Shown here piece after piece: positions 1 through 6,728 of a DNA stretch of 29,311 bases (position 1 is the first letter of the stretch; the number at the start of each line of letters is the position of its first letter). The translations under genes and the position numbers were made by a program. Below the pieces are notes generated by a model. That model saw only the letters and a program-made list of their open reading frames with translations, had not been told where the DNA came from and did not search any database. The stretch is from the IMG/VR virus record IMGVR_UViG_3300002514_000166, positions 1-29,311 of that record, one strand, 5' to 3'. The stretch comes from a virus.

Positions 1-207
1 GAGGGTTCAATCAAAATGAACTTAGAAGAGGTGTATAAAGATTACGGCCGGTTCAAGAAAAGGTCAAAAGAGCTTCAGAAATGGGTTTGTGAAGAATTCA
101 ATGAAGAAAAACAATATAAGAATTATATAAATTGCCTATCAGAATGGAGCCCATTTTCATCAGAAGAAATAGATGATTTGTTTAGCGAACTTATGACGGA
201 AGAGTAA
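1..207 (+). CDS. C-terminal end of a probable glycosyltransferase (5'-truncated by window edge)
   Basis: The reading frame is open from base 1 with no stop, so this is the last part of a longer gene; an internal ATG lies at 16. The visible 68 residues are charged and helical. They contain a segment (KKRSKELQKWVCEEFNEEK) typical of the C-terminal helix of GT4 glycosyltransferases, where a Trp/Phe-rich stretch follows the second Rossmann domain. The gene is followed by several glycosyltransferases, and its stop overlaps the next start by one base (TAATG). That supports a role in the same glycan-assembly cluster. A free-standing 63-aa protein starting at 16 is possible, but no convincing ribosome binding site precedes it. 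The catalytic domain is outside the window, so the sugar and acceptor are unknown. Confidence 0.55.
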   Translation, partial: EGSIKMNLEEVYKDYGRFKKRSKELQKWVCEEFNEEKQYKNYINCLSEWSPFSSEEIDDLFSELMTEE

Positions 208-1823
208 TGATTATATTTATATCTGATTTTTTCTCTGATCAGGTCACTGGCGGCGCCGAACTAACTACCGACGCCATTATTGAATCATCTCTGTTCCCTG
301 TTAATAAGATATTATCTAAACAGGTTACTTTAGAAGTAATGAAAAAACACAGAGATGATTTTTGGATATTTGGCAATTTTTCAGGGTTGAACAAAGAAGC
401 TATTGTATATGCTATAAAAAACCTAGATTATTCTATAATAGAATATGATTATAAATTTTGTCAATTTAGATCAGTTAAGAAACACATCAAACATGAAGAT
501 AAGTGTGAATGCGAAAAAGGGGTTATTGGAAAACTAGTAGCTTCTTTTTTTGCAAGATCAAAAATGAATTTTTGGATGTCCCAGAAACAATTGGAAATAT
601 ACCAAGAACGTTTTCCATTTCTGCAACACAATAACACTGTCCTAAGCTCTGTTTTCTCAGATAAGACCATGGATTATCTAAAAAAGCTAGATACCAGCGA
701 TAAAAATGATAAATGGATCATCTTAAAGTCTCCTTCATGGATTAAGGGGACGGAAGACGCAATTCATTATGCTGAAAAGGAAAATCTAGACTATGAGCTA
801 GTCTGGGGCCTAGAGCATAAGTATCTTTTGCAAAAATTAGCCTCTTCAAGGGGCTTAATATTTTTACCTCGTGGTAGAGATACTTGTCCTCGTTTAGTAT
901 TAGAAGCTAAAATACTAAATTGTGAGTTAATCCTAAATGATGAAGTGCAGCATAAAGATGAAGAATGGTTTACTAACAAAAACACAATTATTGAGCATCT
1001 TCATACCCGCGGCTCTGTTTTTTGGAGAAAAATAGAAGAAATCGCGCCCGATAAGCTTAAAATCACGAAAAATAGCCCAAAAGGCGCCCATAACCTAAAA
1101 ATCGTTGTTCCGTTCTATAATGCGGAAAAATGGCTCCCAAAGTGTATAAAGAGCCTAAAAATACAAGATTATGGGCATTTTGAGTGCTTTTTGATCGATG
1201 ATGTATCCTCTGATGACAGTTATAACGCTGCAAAACGTGCTATAGGGCCAGATAAACGCTTTAAACTTGTTAAGAACAAGAAAAAGCGTTATGCTTTAGG
1301 AAATATATCTAGAACAATAGAAAAAGCTGATTGCGAGGATAACGACATCATTATTTTGATTGATGGTGATGATTGGTTGGCTAGTTCATATAGTTTGTCA
1401 ACTTTGGCATGCGCTTACGATGAAAAAGATTGTTTGATGACTTACGGAAACTATGTATACAATCCGACCGGTCAAAGAGGTATAGAGCCATCACAATACC
1501 CGGATGAAGTGATAAAAAATAATTTATTTCGCGAAGACACCTGGCGCGCCTCACATTTGAGGAGTTTTAAGTATTCTTTGTGGAAAAACTTAAATCATGA
1601 TGATCTTAAAGATGAAGAGGGCAATTATTACGCTATGGCATATGATCAGGCTATAATGTTACCTCTTCTGGAAATGGCTTCTACTAGATCAAGATATATT
1701 GAAGACACTCTTTATGTTTATAATAAGGACAACCCTATAAACGTCGATAAAATAAAAGCTGAGCAACAATACGCCACAGCTCGGAAAATCAGAAAAAAGA
1801 AAAAGTATACGGCGGTGCAATGA
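207..1823 (+). CDS. Two-domain glycosyltransferase (GT4-like N-terminus fused to GT2 C-terminus)
   Basis: This 538-aa protein appears to hold two glycosyltransferase modules. Residues 1-290 resemble a GT4/GT-B enzyme. They have an N-terminal GGAE segment at about residue 15 and a late DTCPRLVLE stretch (D225-x7-E233) in the position of the GT4 E-x7-E motif. Residues 296-538 are a GT2/GT-A domain that starts with the classic NLKIVVPFYNAEKWL strand-loop and includes FLIDDVSSDDS. The metal-binding DGDDW is at 386-390, and a later acidic DQA segment fits the catalytic-base region. Such enzymes move sugars from nucleotide-sugar donors to a glycan in the cytoplasm. The start codon overlaps the preceding stop, and the stop overlaps the next start (ATGA), so translation is probably coupled. 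The N-terminal half may be degenerate because the first Glu of the motif is Asp. Confidence 0.85.
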   Translation: MIIFISDFFSDQVTGGAELTTDAIIESSLFPVNKILSKQVTLEVMKKHRDDFWIFGNFSGLNKEAIVYAIKNLDYSIIEYDYKFCQFRSVKKHIKHEDKCECEKGVIGKLVASFFARSKMNFWMSQKQLEIYQERFPFLQHNNTVLSSVFSDKTMDYLKKLDTSDKNDKWIILKSPSWIKGTEDAIHYAEKENLDYELVWGLEHKYLLQKLASSRGLIFLPRGRDTCPRLVLEAKILNCELILNDEVQHKDEEWFTNKNTIIEHLHTRGSVFWRKIEEIAPDKLKITKNSPKGAHNLKIVVPFYNAEKWLPKCIKSLKIQDYGHFECFLIDDVSSDDSYNAAKRAIGPDKRFKLVKNKKKRYALGNISRTIEKADCEDNDIIILIDGDDWLASSYSLSTLACAYDEKDCLMTYGNYVYNPTGQRGIEPSQYPDEVIKNNLFREDTWRASHLRSFKYSLWKNLNHDDLKDEEGNYYAMAYDQAIMLPLLEMASTRSRYIEDTLYVYNKDNPINVDKIKAEQQYATARKIRKKKKYTAVQ

Positions 1824-2734
1824 ACATACATCTAGAAAATGTAAATCTACAGAGTACTTCTGGCCCAAACCACTTTGCATCAAAATTAATCAAATATTTA
1901 GATGCTACATTTGAATCAGAACAAAAGCCGGATATTAGACTTTGTTTTATAGAGGCTCATGAACAATATTCCGACGGTATACCTTTAGTCCAGCGTTTAG
2001 ACGGTATATACTTTAATAAAACACAAAATTATAAGCTTCAAAATACGAATATTAGAAGGACCTATAATAACGCCAACGGCGTCATATTCCAAACGAATTT
2101 TAATAAAAAATTAATAACGAAATATTTTGGAAATCATAAAAATTCAGTTGTTATCCATAATGGAGCAGATACTGAATATATCAAGAATATTAAGCCTTTA
2201 CAAGACAAAATATTTGATAAATACGAAACTATTTGGTCTTGTGCCTCTTCGTGGAGACCGCATAAGCGTTTACAAGAAAATATTAAGTATTTTTTGGAGC
2301 ACTCTTCACCAAAAGACTTATTGGTTATTGCTGGTCATACTGATATCGATATTACTAACGACGAAAGAGTAATATATGTCGGCAATTTGAATATTGAACA
2401 GCTGATCTCTTTATACAAAAGATCTGACAACTTTATACATTTGGCATGGCTTGATCACTGTCCTAACGTTGTTGTAGATGCCAGAGCATCTGGGTGTAGA
2501 ATAATATGTTCCAGCTCTGGAGGGACAAAAGAGATCGCTGGTTCTGATGCAATAATAATAGAAGAGAACGAGTGGGATTTTCAGCCTGTTGAACTGTATA
2601 AGCCACCAAAGCTTAATTTCAGTAGACGAATTAAAAATAAGTTTGAAAGTGATTACAACATGAAAGTTGTGGCCACAAGGTACAAGAATTTTTTAGAAGA
2701 GGTTGTAAATGAAAATTTATACATTAAAAGCTAA
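1820..2734 (+). CDS. GT4-family glycosyltransferase
   Basis: This 304-aa protein has GT-B fold features. The N-terminal half ends in VIHNGAD, the usual hinge before the donor-binding domain. The second half carries SWRPHKRLQENIKYF, a WRPHKR segment typical of GT4 phosphate-binding loops. It continues with VIYVGNLNIEQLISLYKRSD and DHCPNVVVDARASGCRII. The last stretch aligns with the E-x7-E signature but has Asp at both positions (D212 and D220). The protein is shorter than typical 350-400 aa family members, mostly in the N-terminal domain. It presumably transfers a sugar from a nucleotide donor in the same pathway as its neighbours. The start overlaps the upstream stop as ATGA, and the end overlaps the next gene by 26 nt. 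Confidence 0.85.
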   Translation: MNIHLENVNLQSTSGPNHFASKLIKYLDATFESEQKPDIRLCFIEAHEQYSDGIPLVQRLDGIYFNKTQNYKLQNTNIRRTYNNANGVIFQTNFNKKLITKYFGNHKNSVVIHNGADTEYIKNIKPLQDKIFDKYETIWSCASSWRPHKRLQENIKYFLEHSSPKDLLVIAGHTDIDITNDERVIYVGNLNIEQLISLYKRSDNFIHLAWLDHCPNVVVDARASGCRIICSSSGGTKEIAGSDAIIIEENEWDFQPVELYKPPKLNFSRRIKNKFESDYNMKVVATRYKNFLEEVVNENLYIKS

Positions 2735-3623
2735 TGAAAATTGGATTTGTGATCGATTTGTTGAGGAATGGATAAGATACAATGGCGCTATCCACGAACC
2801 AGACCCAAACAAATCAGATATTATTTGGGTATTATCGTCTTGGCAATGGAGAAATATTCCTTTAAGTTTATTAGCTAATAAGAAAGTTGTAGTTACTATA
2901 CATCATATTGTGCCTGAAAAACTTAAACAACAGCAATATAAAAATTTTAAAGAGCTGGAAAAATTTGTTGATGTTTACCACGTTCCAAGCAAAAAAAGTT
3001 ACAATCAAGTAAAACTGTTTACAACAAAAACAATTAAACAGATTCCTTTTTGGGTAAATCAAAATTTATGGTTTCCTTTAAATAAAGAAGATATTAGAGA
3101 AAAATATAAATTTAATAAAAATGCATTTTTGATAGGCTCTTTCCAGAGAGATACAGAAGGAAGTGATTTAAAAAGCCCAAAACTTGAAAAAGGACCAGAT
3201 TTATTTTGTGATTATGTTGTCGAGGAATCTAGAAAAAGAGATAATTTAGAAGTTATTTTAGCCGGCTGGCGCAGGCAATATGTAATCAAACGATTACAGG
3301 AGAATAATGTGCCTTTTAAATATTTTGAATTATGTGATTTTCATACTTTGAACGACCTATACAATAGCTTAGATTTATATGTAGTTTCTTCTAGATATGA
3401 AGGAGGCCCACAAGCTATAGTAGAATGCGCAATAACAAAAACTCCGATTATTTCAACAGACGTTGGTTTAGCCTCAAGCATATTATCATCAGAAAGTATT
3501 TTTTCACCCGAGGAGGAAGAAGAAGCAAAACCAAATATTGAATATGCATATAATAATGTGCTAAAGTATATTATACCTCAAGGGTTTAACGCTTTCGTTG
3601 AAATGTTTGAAGAGTTAATATAA
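2709..3623 (+). CDS. GT4-family glycosyltransferase
   Basis: This 304-aa GT-B type protein has HHIVPEK in the N-terminal domain, where GT4 enzymes carry an acceptor-side His. Residues around 140-165 (IGSFQRDTEGSDLKSPKLEK) form the donor-domain glycine/lysine loop. A canonical E-x7-E motif is present in YEGGPQAIVECA (E231 and E239), followed by TPIISTDVG. The start at 2709 has AGAGG about 7 nt upstream and overlaps the previous gene by 26 nt. The stop abuts the ATG of the next gene with no spacer. Donor and acceptor cannot be told from sequence. The coding DNA is extremely AT-rich: I counted 9 G/C in the 60 bases from 3061. Confidence 0.87.
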   Translation: MKIYTLKANENWICDRFVEEWIRYNGAIHEPDPNKSDIIWVLSSWQWRNIPLSLLANKKVVVTIHHIVPEKLKQQQYKNFKELEKFVDVYHVPSKKSYNQVKLFTTKTIKQIPFWVNQNLWFPLNKEDIREKYKFNKNAFLIGSFQRDTEGSDLKSPKLEKGPDLFCDYVVEESRKRDNLEVILAGWRRQYVIKRLQENNVPFKYFELCDFHTLNDLYNSLDLYVVSSRYEGGPQAIVECAITKTPIISTDVGLASSILSSESIFSPEEEEEAKPNIEYAYNNVLKYIIPQGFNAFVEMFEELI

Positions 3624-4547
3624 ATGAAAATATTTTTTAACAGAAAGCCGGTTGATGGCCCATGGGGCGGAGGAGCAAGCTTTACTAGGAATATGTCAAA
3701 ATATTTTTTGGATAATGGCCATGAAGTTATCTATGAATTAAAAAAAGATATTGATTTGATTTTTATGATTGATCCACGACCAAACGAAAATGGGTGTTCT
3801 GTAAACGAGATTTTAGATTATAAAAATTATTTTCCAAATACTAAAGTCTGTCATAGAATTAACGAATGTGACAAACGAAAAAATACTGATTTTATAGATC
3901 AGCTTATCTTAAAATCAAACGCCTCAGTAGCAGATATGACCATATTTATTAGTGATTGGTTAAAAAAATATTTTATTGAAAAAGGCTTTTCCAAAGATTC
4001 AGTTTCCATATACAATGGTTGCAACGGTAATTTTTTCTATACTAAAAAGCATGATTTACACGATCGCCCAAGGCTTGTAACCCATCATTGGTCTGATAAC
4101 TGGATGAAGGGTTTTGACTTATATACAAAAATAGATGAATATTTAAGTGAAGATAATGATTTTGAATTTACCTATATAGGAAGATATTACAAAGGATATC
4201 GACCAAAAAACACGCGTATTATACAACCTATACACGGGGATCAACTAGGCGAAGAATTAAGGAAACATGATATTTATGTAACTGCTAGCAGATACGAACC
4301 ATGTGGAATGCATCATATTGAAGGTTCAGCCTGCGGTCTCCCAGTTTTATATCATGAAGACGGCGGCGGGATAAACGAGCTTTGCCACAACCATGGTGAG
4401 TCTTTTAAAAATTTTGATGATTTTATTGCAGCGCTCAACAAGGTAAAGAAGCACTATAAAGAATATGTTAATAAAATAAACCATGATTTTCTTCTTGCAG
4501 AAAGATGTTGTAAACAGTACTATGAATTTATAAACAAAGGAATATAA
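3624..4547 (+). CDS. GT4-family glycosyltransferase
   Basis: This 307-aa protein starts with a glycine-rich loop (WGGGASFTRNM) typical of GT4 enzymes and has VSIYNGCNGNFF at the domain hinge. THHWSDNWMKGFDLY and FTYIGRYYKGY lie in the donor domain. A canonical E-x7-E motif is present in YEPCGMHHIEGSACGLPVL (E225 and E233). It is the third consecutive single-domain GT4 enzyme of almost identical length. This suggests duplication and divergence of a compact phage form, although sequence similarity outside the motifs is low. The preceding stop and this ATG are directly adjacent, and the SD-like GAAGAG is about 9 nt upstream. Substrates are unknown. Confidence 0.87.
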   Translation: MKIFFNRKPVDGPWGGGASFTRNMSKYFLDNGHEVIYELKKDIDLIFMIDPRPNENGCSVNEILDYKNYFPNTKVCHRINECDKRKNTDFIDQLILKSNASVADMTIFISDWLKKYFIEKGFSKDSVSIYNGCNGNFFYTKKHDLHDRPRLVTHHWSDNWMKGFDLYTKIDEYLSEDNDFEFTYIGRYYKGYRPKNTRIIQPIHGDQLGEELRKHDIYVTASRYEPCGMHHIEGSACGLPVLYHEDGGGINELCHNHGESFKNFDDFIAALNKVKKHYKEYVNKINHDFLLAERCCKQYYEFINKGI

Positions 4548-5120
4548 ATGGATGAAGGTGTAATATTAGAAAACATACCAGATAAAAGAGAGAACAAGGG
4601 TACTACCAGTTTAAAATTTAAGAAAGATTTAATTGAATTTTATAAAGATAAAAACAATGACACAATTATCGAGCTTGGAACCCATTTCGGATATTCTACT
4701 AAGGTTCTAAGCCATCTTTTCGAAAATGTTATAACTTTTGACAATAACTATGAAAAAACTTGTCTTGCCCGGGCCTTTAATCAAAAAAGAGATAATATAA
4801 CTTATTTTACTGAAGATGCATATAAATATCATTGGTGGGAAACATCTAATCAAGTAAGTGCTGTCTTTATTGACACAGTACATGTATACAACAATGTTGT
4901 GATGGACATTGAAAATTGTCTAAAAATTAACAATGAATGTCATATAATCTTTGATGATTATGGTATGTTTACAGATGTAAAAAGAGCTGTCGACGAATAT
5001 ATAGAAAATAAAAAACTTGAATTTATAAAATTTATTGGTGAACCAGCTGGTTCCGATTGTAGACCTGGTAAAATATTGAAAGATTGGGAGGGAGTCATAT
5101 GCAAGATAAACCAAAAATAG
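4548..5120 (+). CDS. Class I SAM-dependent methyltransferase (Methyltransf_24/CmcI-like)
   Basis: This 190-aa protein has a clear SAM-binding motif I, IIELGTHFGYST (E42, G44 and G48), followed by VITFDNNYEK, where the acidic residue would bind the ribose. Then come VFIDTVHVYNNVVMDIENCL and IIFDDYG. This layout matches the short methyltransferases related to CmcI/rhamnosyl O-methyltransferase families, which often need a divalent metal. In this setting it most likely O-methylates a sugar of the glycan or a precursor. AAGGA lies just upstream of the ATG. The last 22 nt overlap the next gene, whose ribosome binding site is inside this one. The acceptor is inferred from context only. Confidence 0.75.
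   Translation: MDEGVILENIPDKRENKGTTSLKFKKDLIEFYKDKNNDTIIELGTHFGYSTKVLSHLFENVITFDNNYEKTCLARAFNQKRDNITYFTEDAYKYHWWETSNQVSAVFIDTVHVYNNVVMDIENCLKINNECHIIFDDYGMFTDVKRAVDEYIENKKLEFIKFIGEPAGSDCRPGKILKDWEGVICKINQK
5086..5093 (+). promoter_or_regulatory. Ribosome binding site deciding the start at 5099
   Basis: A strong purine-rich SD (GGAGGGAG) lies inside the end of the methyltransferase gene, 5 nt before ATG 5099. An in-frame TTG at 5084 would place the SD inside the coding sequence and has no SD of its own, so 5099 is preferred. Confidence 0.75.
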
Positions 5121-5953
5121 CTATTGTTATGCACGGTCAAGCTGGAACTTCTAATAAATATGGAACAGGTACCGAATTAGATGTGGAACTATCTTATAAA
5201 CATTTTAAAAAACATATTTTAGATAAAAACCCTAATGTTGATGTTTTCATGCATAGTTGGTCGACTGATAGAAGAGAGAAACTAGTAAATTTATATTCTC
5301 CCAAGATTGATTATTTTGAGCCTCAGATTACATTTGATTTTGAATATACTGTCGGTGATCCCAATGGTCCTGGCGGAGAGATTAGCAAATGGAAAGATGG
5401 TAAATTTAAGGGCCTAGATAATTTGAGATTTCATGGACTTTTCAGCAGGTGGTACTCGGCTAAAATGGCCAATGAACTTAGATTGATTAATCAATGTCAA
5501 AACAATTTTGTTTATGATTATGTTATGTTAACTAGATATGATTTAGCATATGTTGAAGATTTTGATTTTTCTAGTTTTGACACAGGGAAGTTTTATGCAA
5601 TTCCGCCGATAAGTCATCACGGAATTCAAGATTTATGGTTTATAGGATCTGACAAAGATATGACTTTGCTTTGTCAGATGTATGATTGGATTAAAAAAAT
5701 AAATCATTTTCCGCATAAATTTACACACAGTCATTGGTTGACATTAAAATTTATAAACAATGTTGGTTTAGATGAAAAATTAGATTTTTTTGGTAGCGAA
5801 AGACCATGGGGTCAGGGTCCCGTGGGCGCCAAACTAGGTCCAAGTCCTTTAGTGAGAGACCATTATAACATTGCTGAAAAGACGCCTGATTCTGCCATGG
5901 GTGAAGTTAGAAACAAATTAAGACAAATTAGTGAAAGAAAGATAACTTGGTAA
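5099..5953 (+). CDS. Probable GT-A-like glycosyltransferase of uncharacterised viral type
   Basis: This 284-aa protein starts KIAIVMHGQAGT and continues VDVFMHSWSTDRREKLVNLYSPKIDYFEPQ. It then has RWYSAKMANELRLI and YDYVMLTRYDLAYVEDFDF. That arrangement is familiar from uncharacterised viral and bacterial proteins in polysaccharide loci. They have an N-terminal beta strand, an 'H-x-W' segment, and an R-Y-D-L motif likely to act like the DxD metal site of GT-A enzymes. A later stretch (SHHGIQDLWFIGSDKDM) fits the family's product-side loop. I infer a nucleotide-sugar transferase role from this pattern and the surrounding transferases. No named family can be assigned with certainty, and it could be an enzymatically unrelated GT-A fold protein. 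The start was chosen for its SD. Confidence 0.55.
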   Translation: MQDKPKIAIVMHGQAGTSNKYGTGTELDVELSYKHFKKHILDKNPNVDVFMHSWSTDRREKLVNLYSPKIDYFEPQITFDFEYTVGDPNGPGGEISKWKDGKFKGLDNLRFHGLFSRWYSAKMANELRLINQCQNNFVYDYVMLTRYDLAYVEDFDFSSFDTGKFYAIPPISHHGIQDLWFIGSDKDMTLLCQMYDWIKKINHFPHKFTHSHWLTLKFINNVGLDEKLDFFGSERPWGQGPVGAKLGPSPLVRDHYNIAEKTPDSAMGEVRNKLRQISERKITW

Positions 5954-5956
5954 ATA

Positions 5957-5963
5957 AAAGGAG
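5957..5963 (+). promoter_or_regulatory. Strong ribosome binding site before an 18-codon TTG ORF
   Basis: AAAGGAG is one of the best SD matches in the cluster and stands 7 nt before TTG 5971. It is too far from the HAD-cupin start at 6024 (about 60 nt) to serve it directly. Either the 18-codon ORF is translated and couples to the next gene, or the SD is a relic. Confidence 0.6.
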
Positions 5964-5970
5964 ATTTAAA

Positions 5971-6027
5971 TTGAACAAGCCGCACATGACTGAAAGAGAA
6001 ATTGATTTTTTTACAGGCAAGGTATGA
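5971..6027 (+). CDS. 18-codon small ORF translationally coupled to the HAD-cupin gene
   Basis: The ORF is TTG-initiated, follows an optimally spaced AAAGGAG, and encodes MNKPHMTEREIDFFTGKV. It ends in TGA inside ATGA, which also supplies the ATG of the downstream gene at 6024. The good SD and overlapping stop/start suggest that it is translated and delivers ribosomes to the next start, which lacks its own SD. It could be a leader peptide, a tiny protein, or the remaining N-terminus of a deleted gene. An alternative in-frame ATG lies at 5986. I do not recognise the peptide. Confidence 0.4.
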   Translation: MNKPHMTEREIDFFTGKV

Positions 6028-6728
6028 AAATGAACAACATAAAACACAAAACAATTTTTTGCGATATAGACGGTACTCTAATTAAACATTTCGGCGACCA
6101 AACTAAACAAATAAAAGAAAAACCTGTATTGCTTGATGGAACAATAGAGAAGCTCAACAGTTGGGATAGGCAGGGATATAGAATAATTTTAGTTACTGGC
6201 CGTCGAGAAAGTACAAGAAAAATCACTAAAAAGCAGCTTAATCAACTAGGGATATTTTATGATAAGTTGATAATGGGTCTTTCTGGCGCTGAAAGAGTAT
6301 TAATAAATGATAGGAAATCTGATGGCCGCAATACTGCACATGCTTTTAATATCGACAGAAATTTTGGTATTAGGAATATAGATCTAAATGAGAATACTCG
6401 TCCATGGGGTAGTTATGAAACACTACTAGATTCTACTGAATGTAAAGTAAAAAAGATTATTATCAAACCAGGTCAACAGCCAAGCTATCAGTACCACAAT
6501 AAGAGATCAGAATGCTGGGTAGTCACGCAAGGCCATGGTTTAGTTACGTTAAACGGAGAAGAAAATGAAGTTCAACCTGGATCAATTATAGAAGTACCCG
6601 CTGGCGCCAAACACAGAATAAAAAATATTGATAAAAATAAAGATTTGGTTTTTATTGAGGTGCAAACTGGAACTTATTTTGGAGAAGATGATATTGTAAG
6701 ACTTGAGGATCAATATGACAGAGACTAG
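6024..6728 (+). CDS. HAD-family phosphatase fused to a ManC-type cupin
   Basis: This 234-aa protein has two domains. Residues 10-120 are HAD-like. Motif I is CDIDGTLI with D14 and D16, motif II is ILVTGRRE with T58, and motif IV is LINDRKSDG with D96 and D100. This matches the small HAD phosphatases of capsule/LPS loci. Residues 125-225 are a cupin like the phosphomannose isomerase end of ManC/AlgA. It has RPWGSYE at 126-132, KPGQQPSYQYH (H158), RSECWVV (E163), a G-rich turn, then PGSIIEVPAGAKHRIKN (H197). The usual HHHR of ManC is reduced to H-N-K-R here. The first domain may dephosphorylate a sugar phosphate, and the cupin may isomerise or bind it. The start is coupled by ATGA, and Met3 (6030) is an alternative. 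Confidence 0.82.
   Translation: MKMNNIKHKTIFCDIDGTLIKHFGDQTKQIKEKPVLLDGTIEKLNSWDRQGYRIILVTGRRESTRKITKKQLNQLGIFYDKLIMGLSGAERVLINDRKSDGRNTAHAFNIDRNFGIRNIDLNENTRPWGSYETLLDSTECKVKKIIIKPGQQPSYQYHNKRSECWVVTQGHGLVTLNGEENEVQPGSIIEVPAGAKHRIKNIDKNKDLVFIEVQTGTYFGEDDIVRLEDQYDRD
6705..6709 (+). promoter_or_regulatory. Ribosome binding site deciding the start at 6715
   Basis: GAGGA lies 5 nt before ATG 6715, inside the end of the upstream gene. The frame extends back to TTG 6703, but that would put the SD within the coding sequence, so the ATG is chosen. Confidence 0.7.

Noticed and set aside
4821-4828. Exact TATAAATA, the T4 late promoter core
   Set aside because: It lies deep inside the methyltransferase gene, nearly 280 nt before the next start. 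The same octamer occurs at 7567 and 14132 inside other genes, as expected by chance in AT-rich DNA. No copy precedes the structural genes at a useful distance.
5084-5098. TTG start at 5084 for the GT-A-like protein
   Set aside because: It would place the strong SD inside the coding region. ATG 5099 has ideal spacing.
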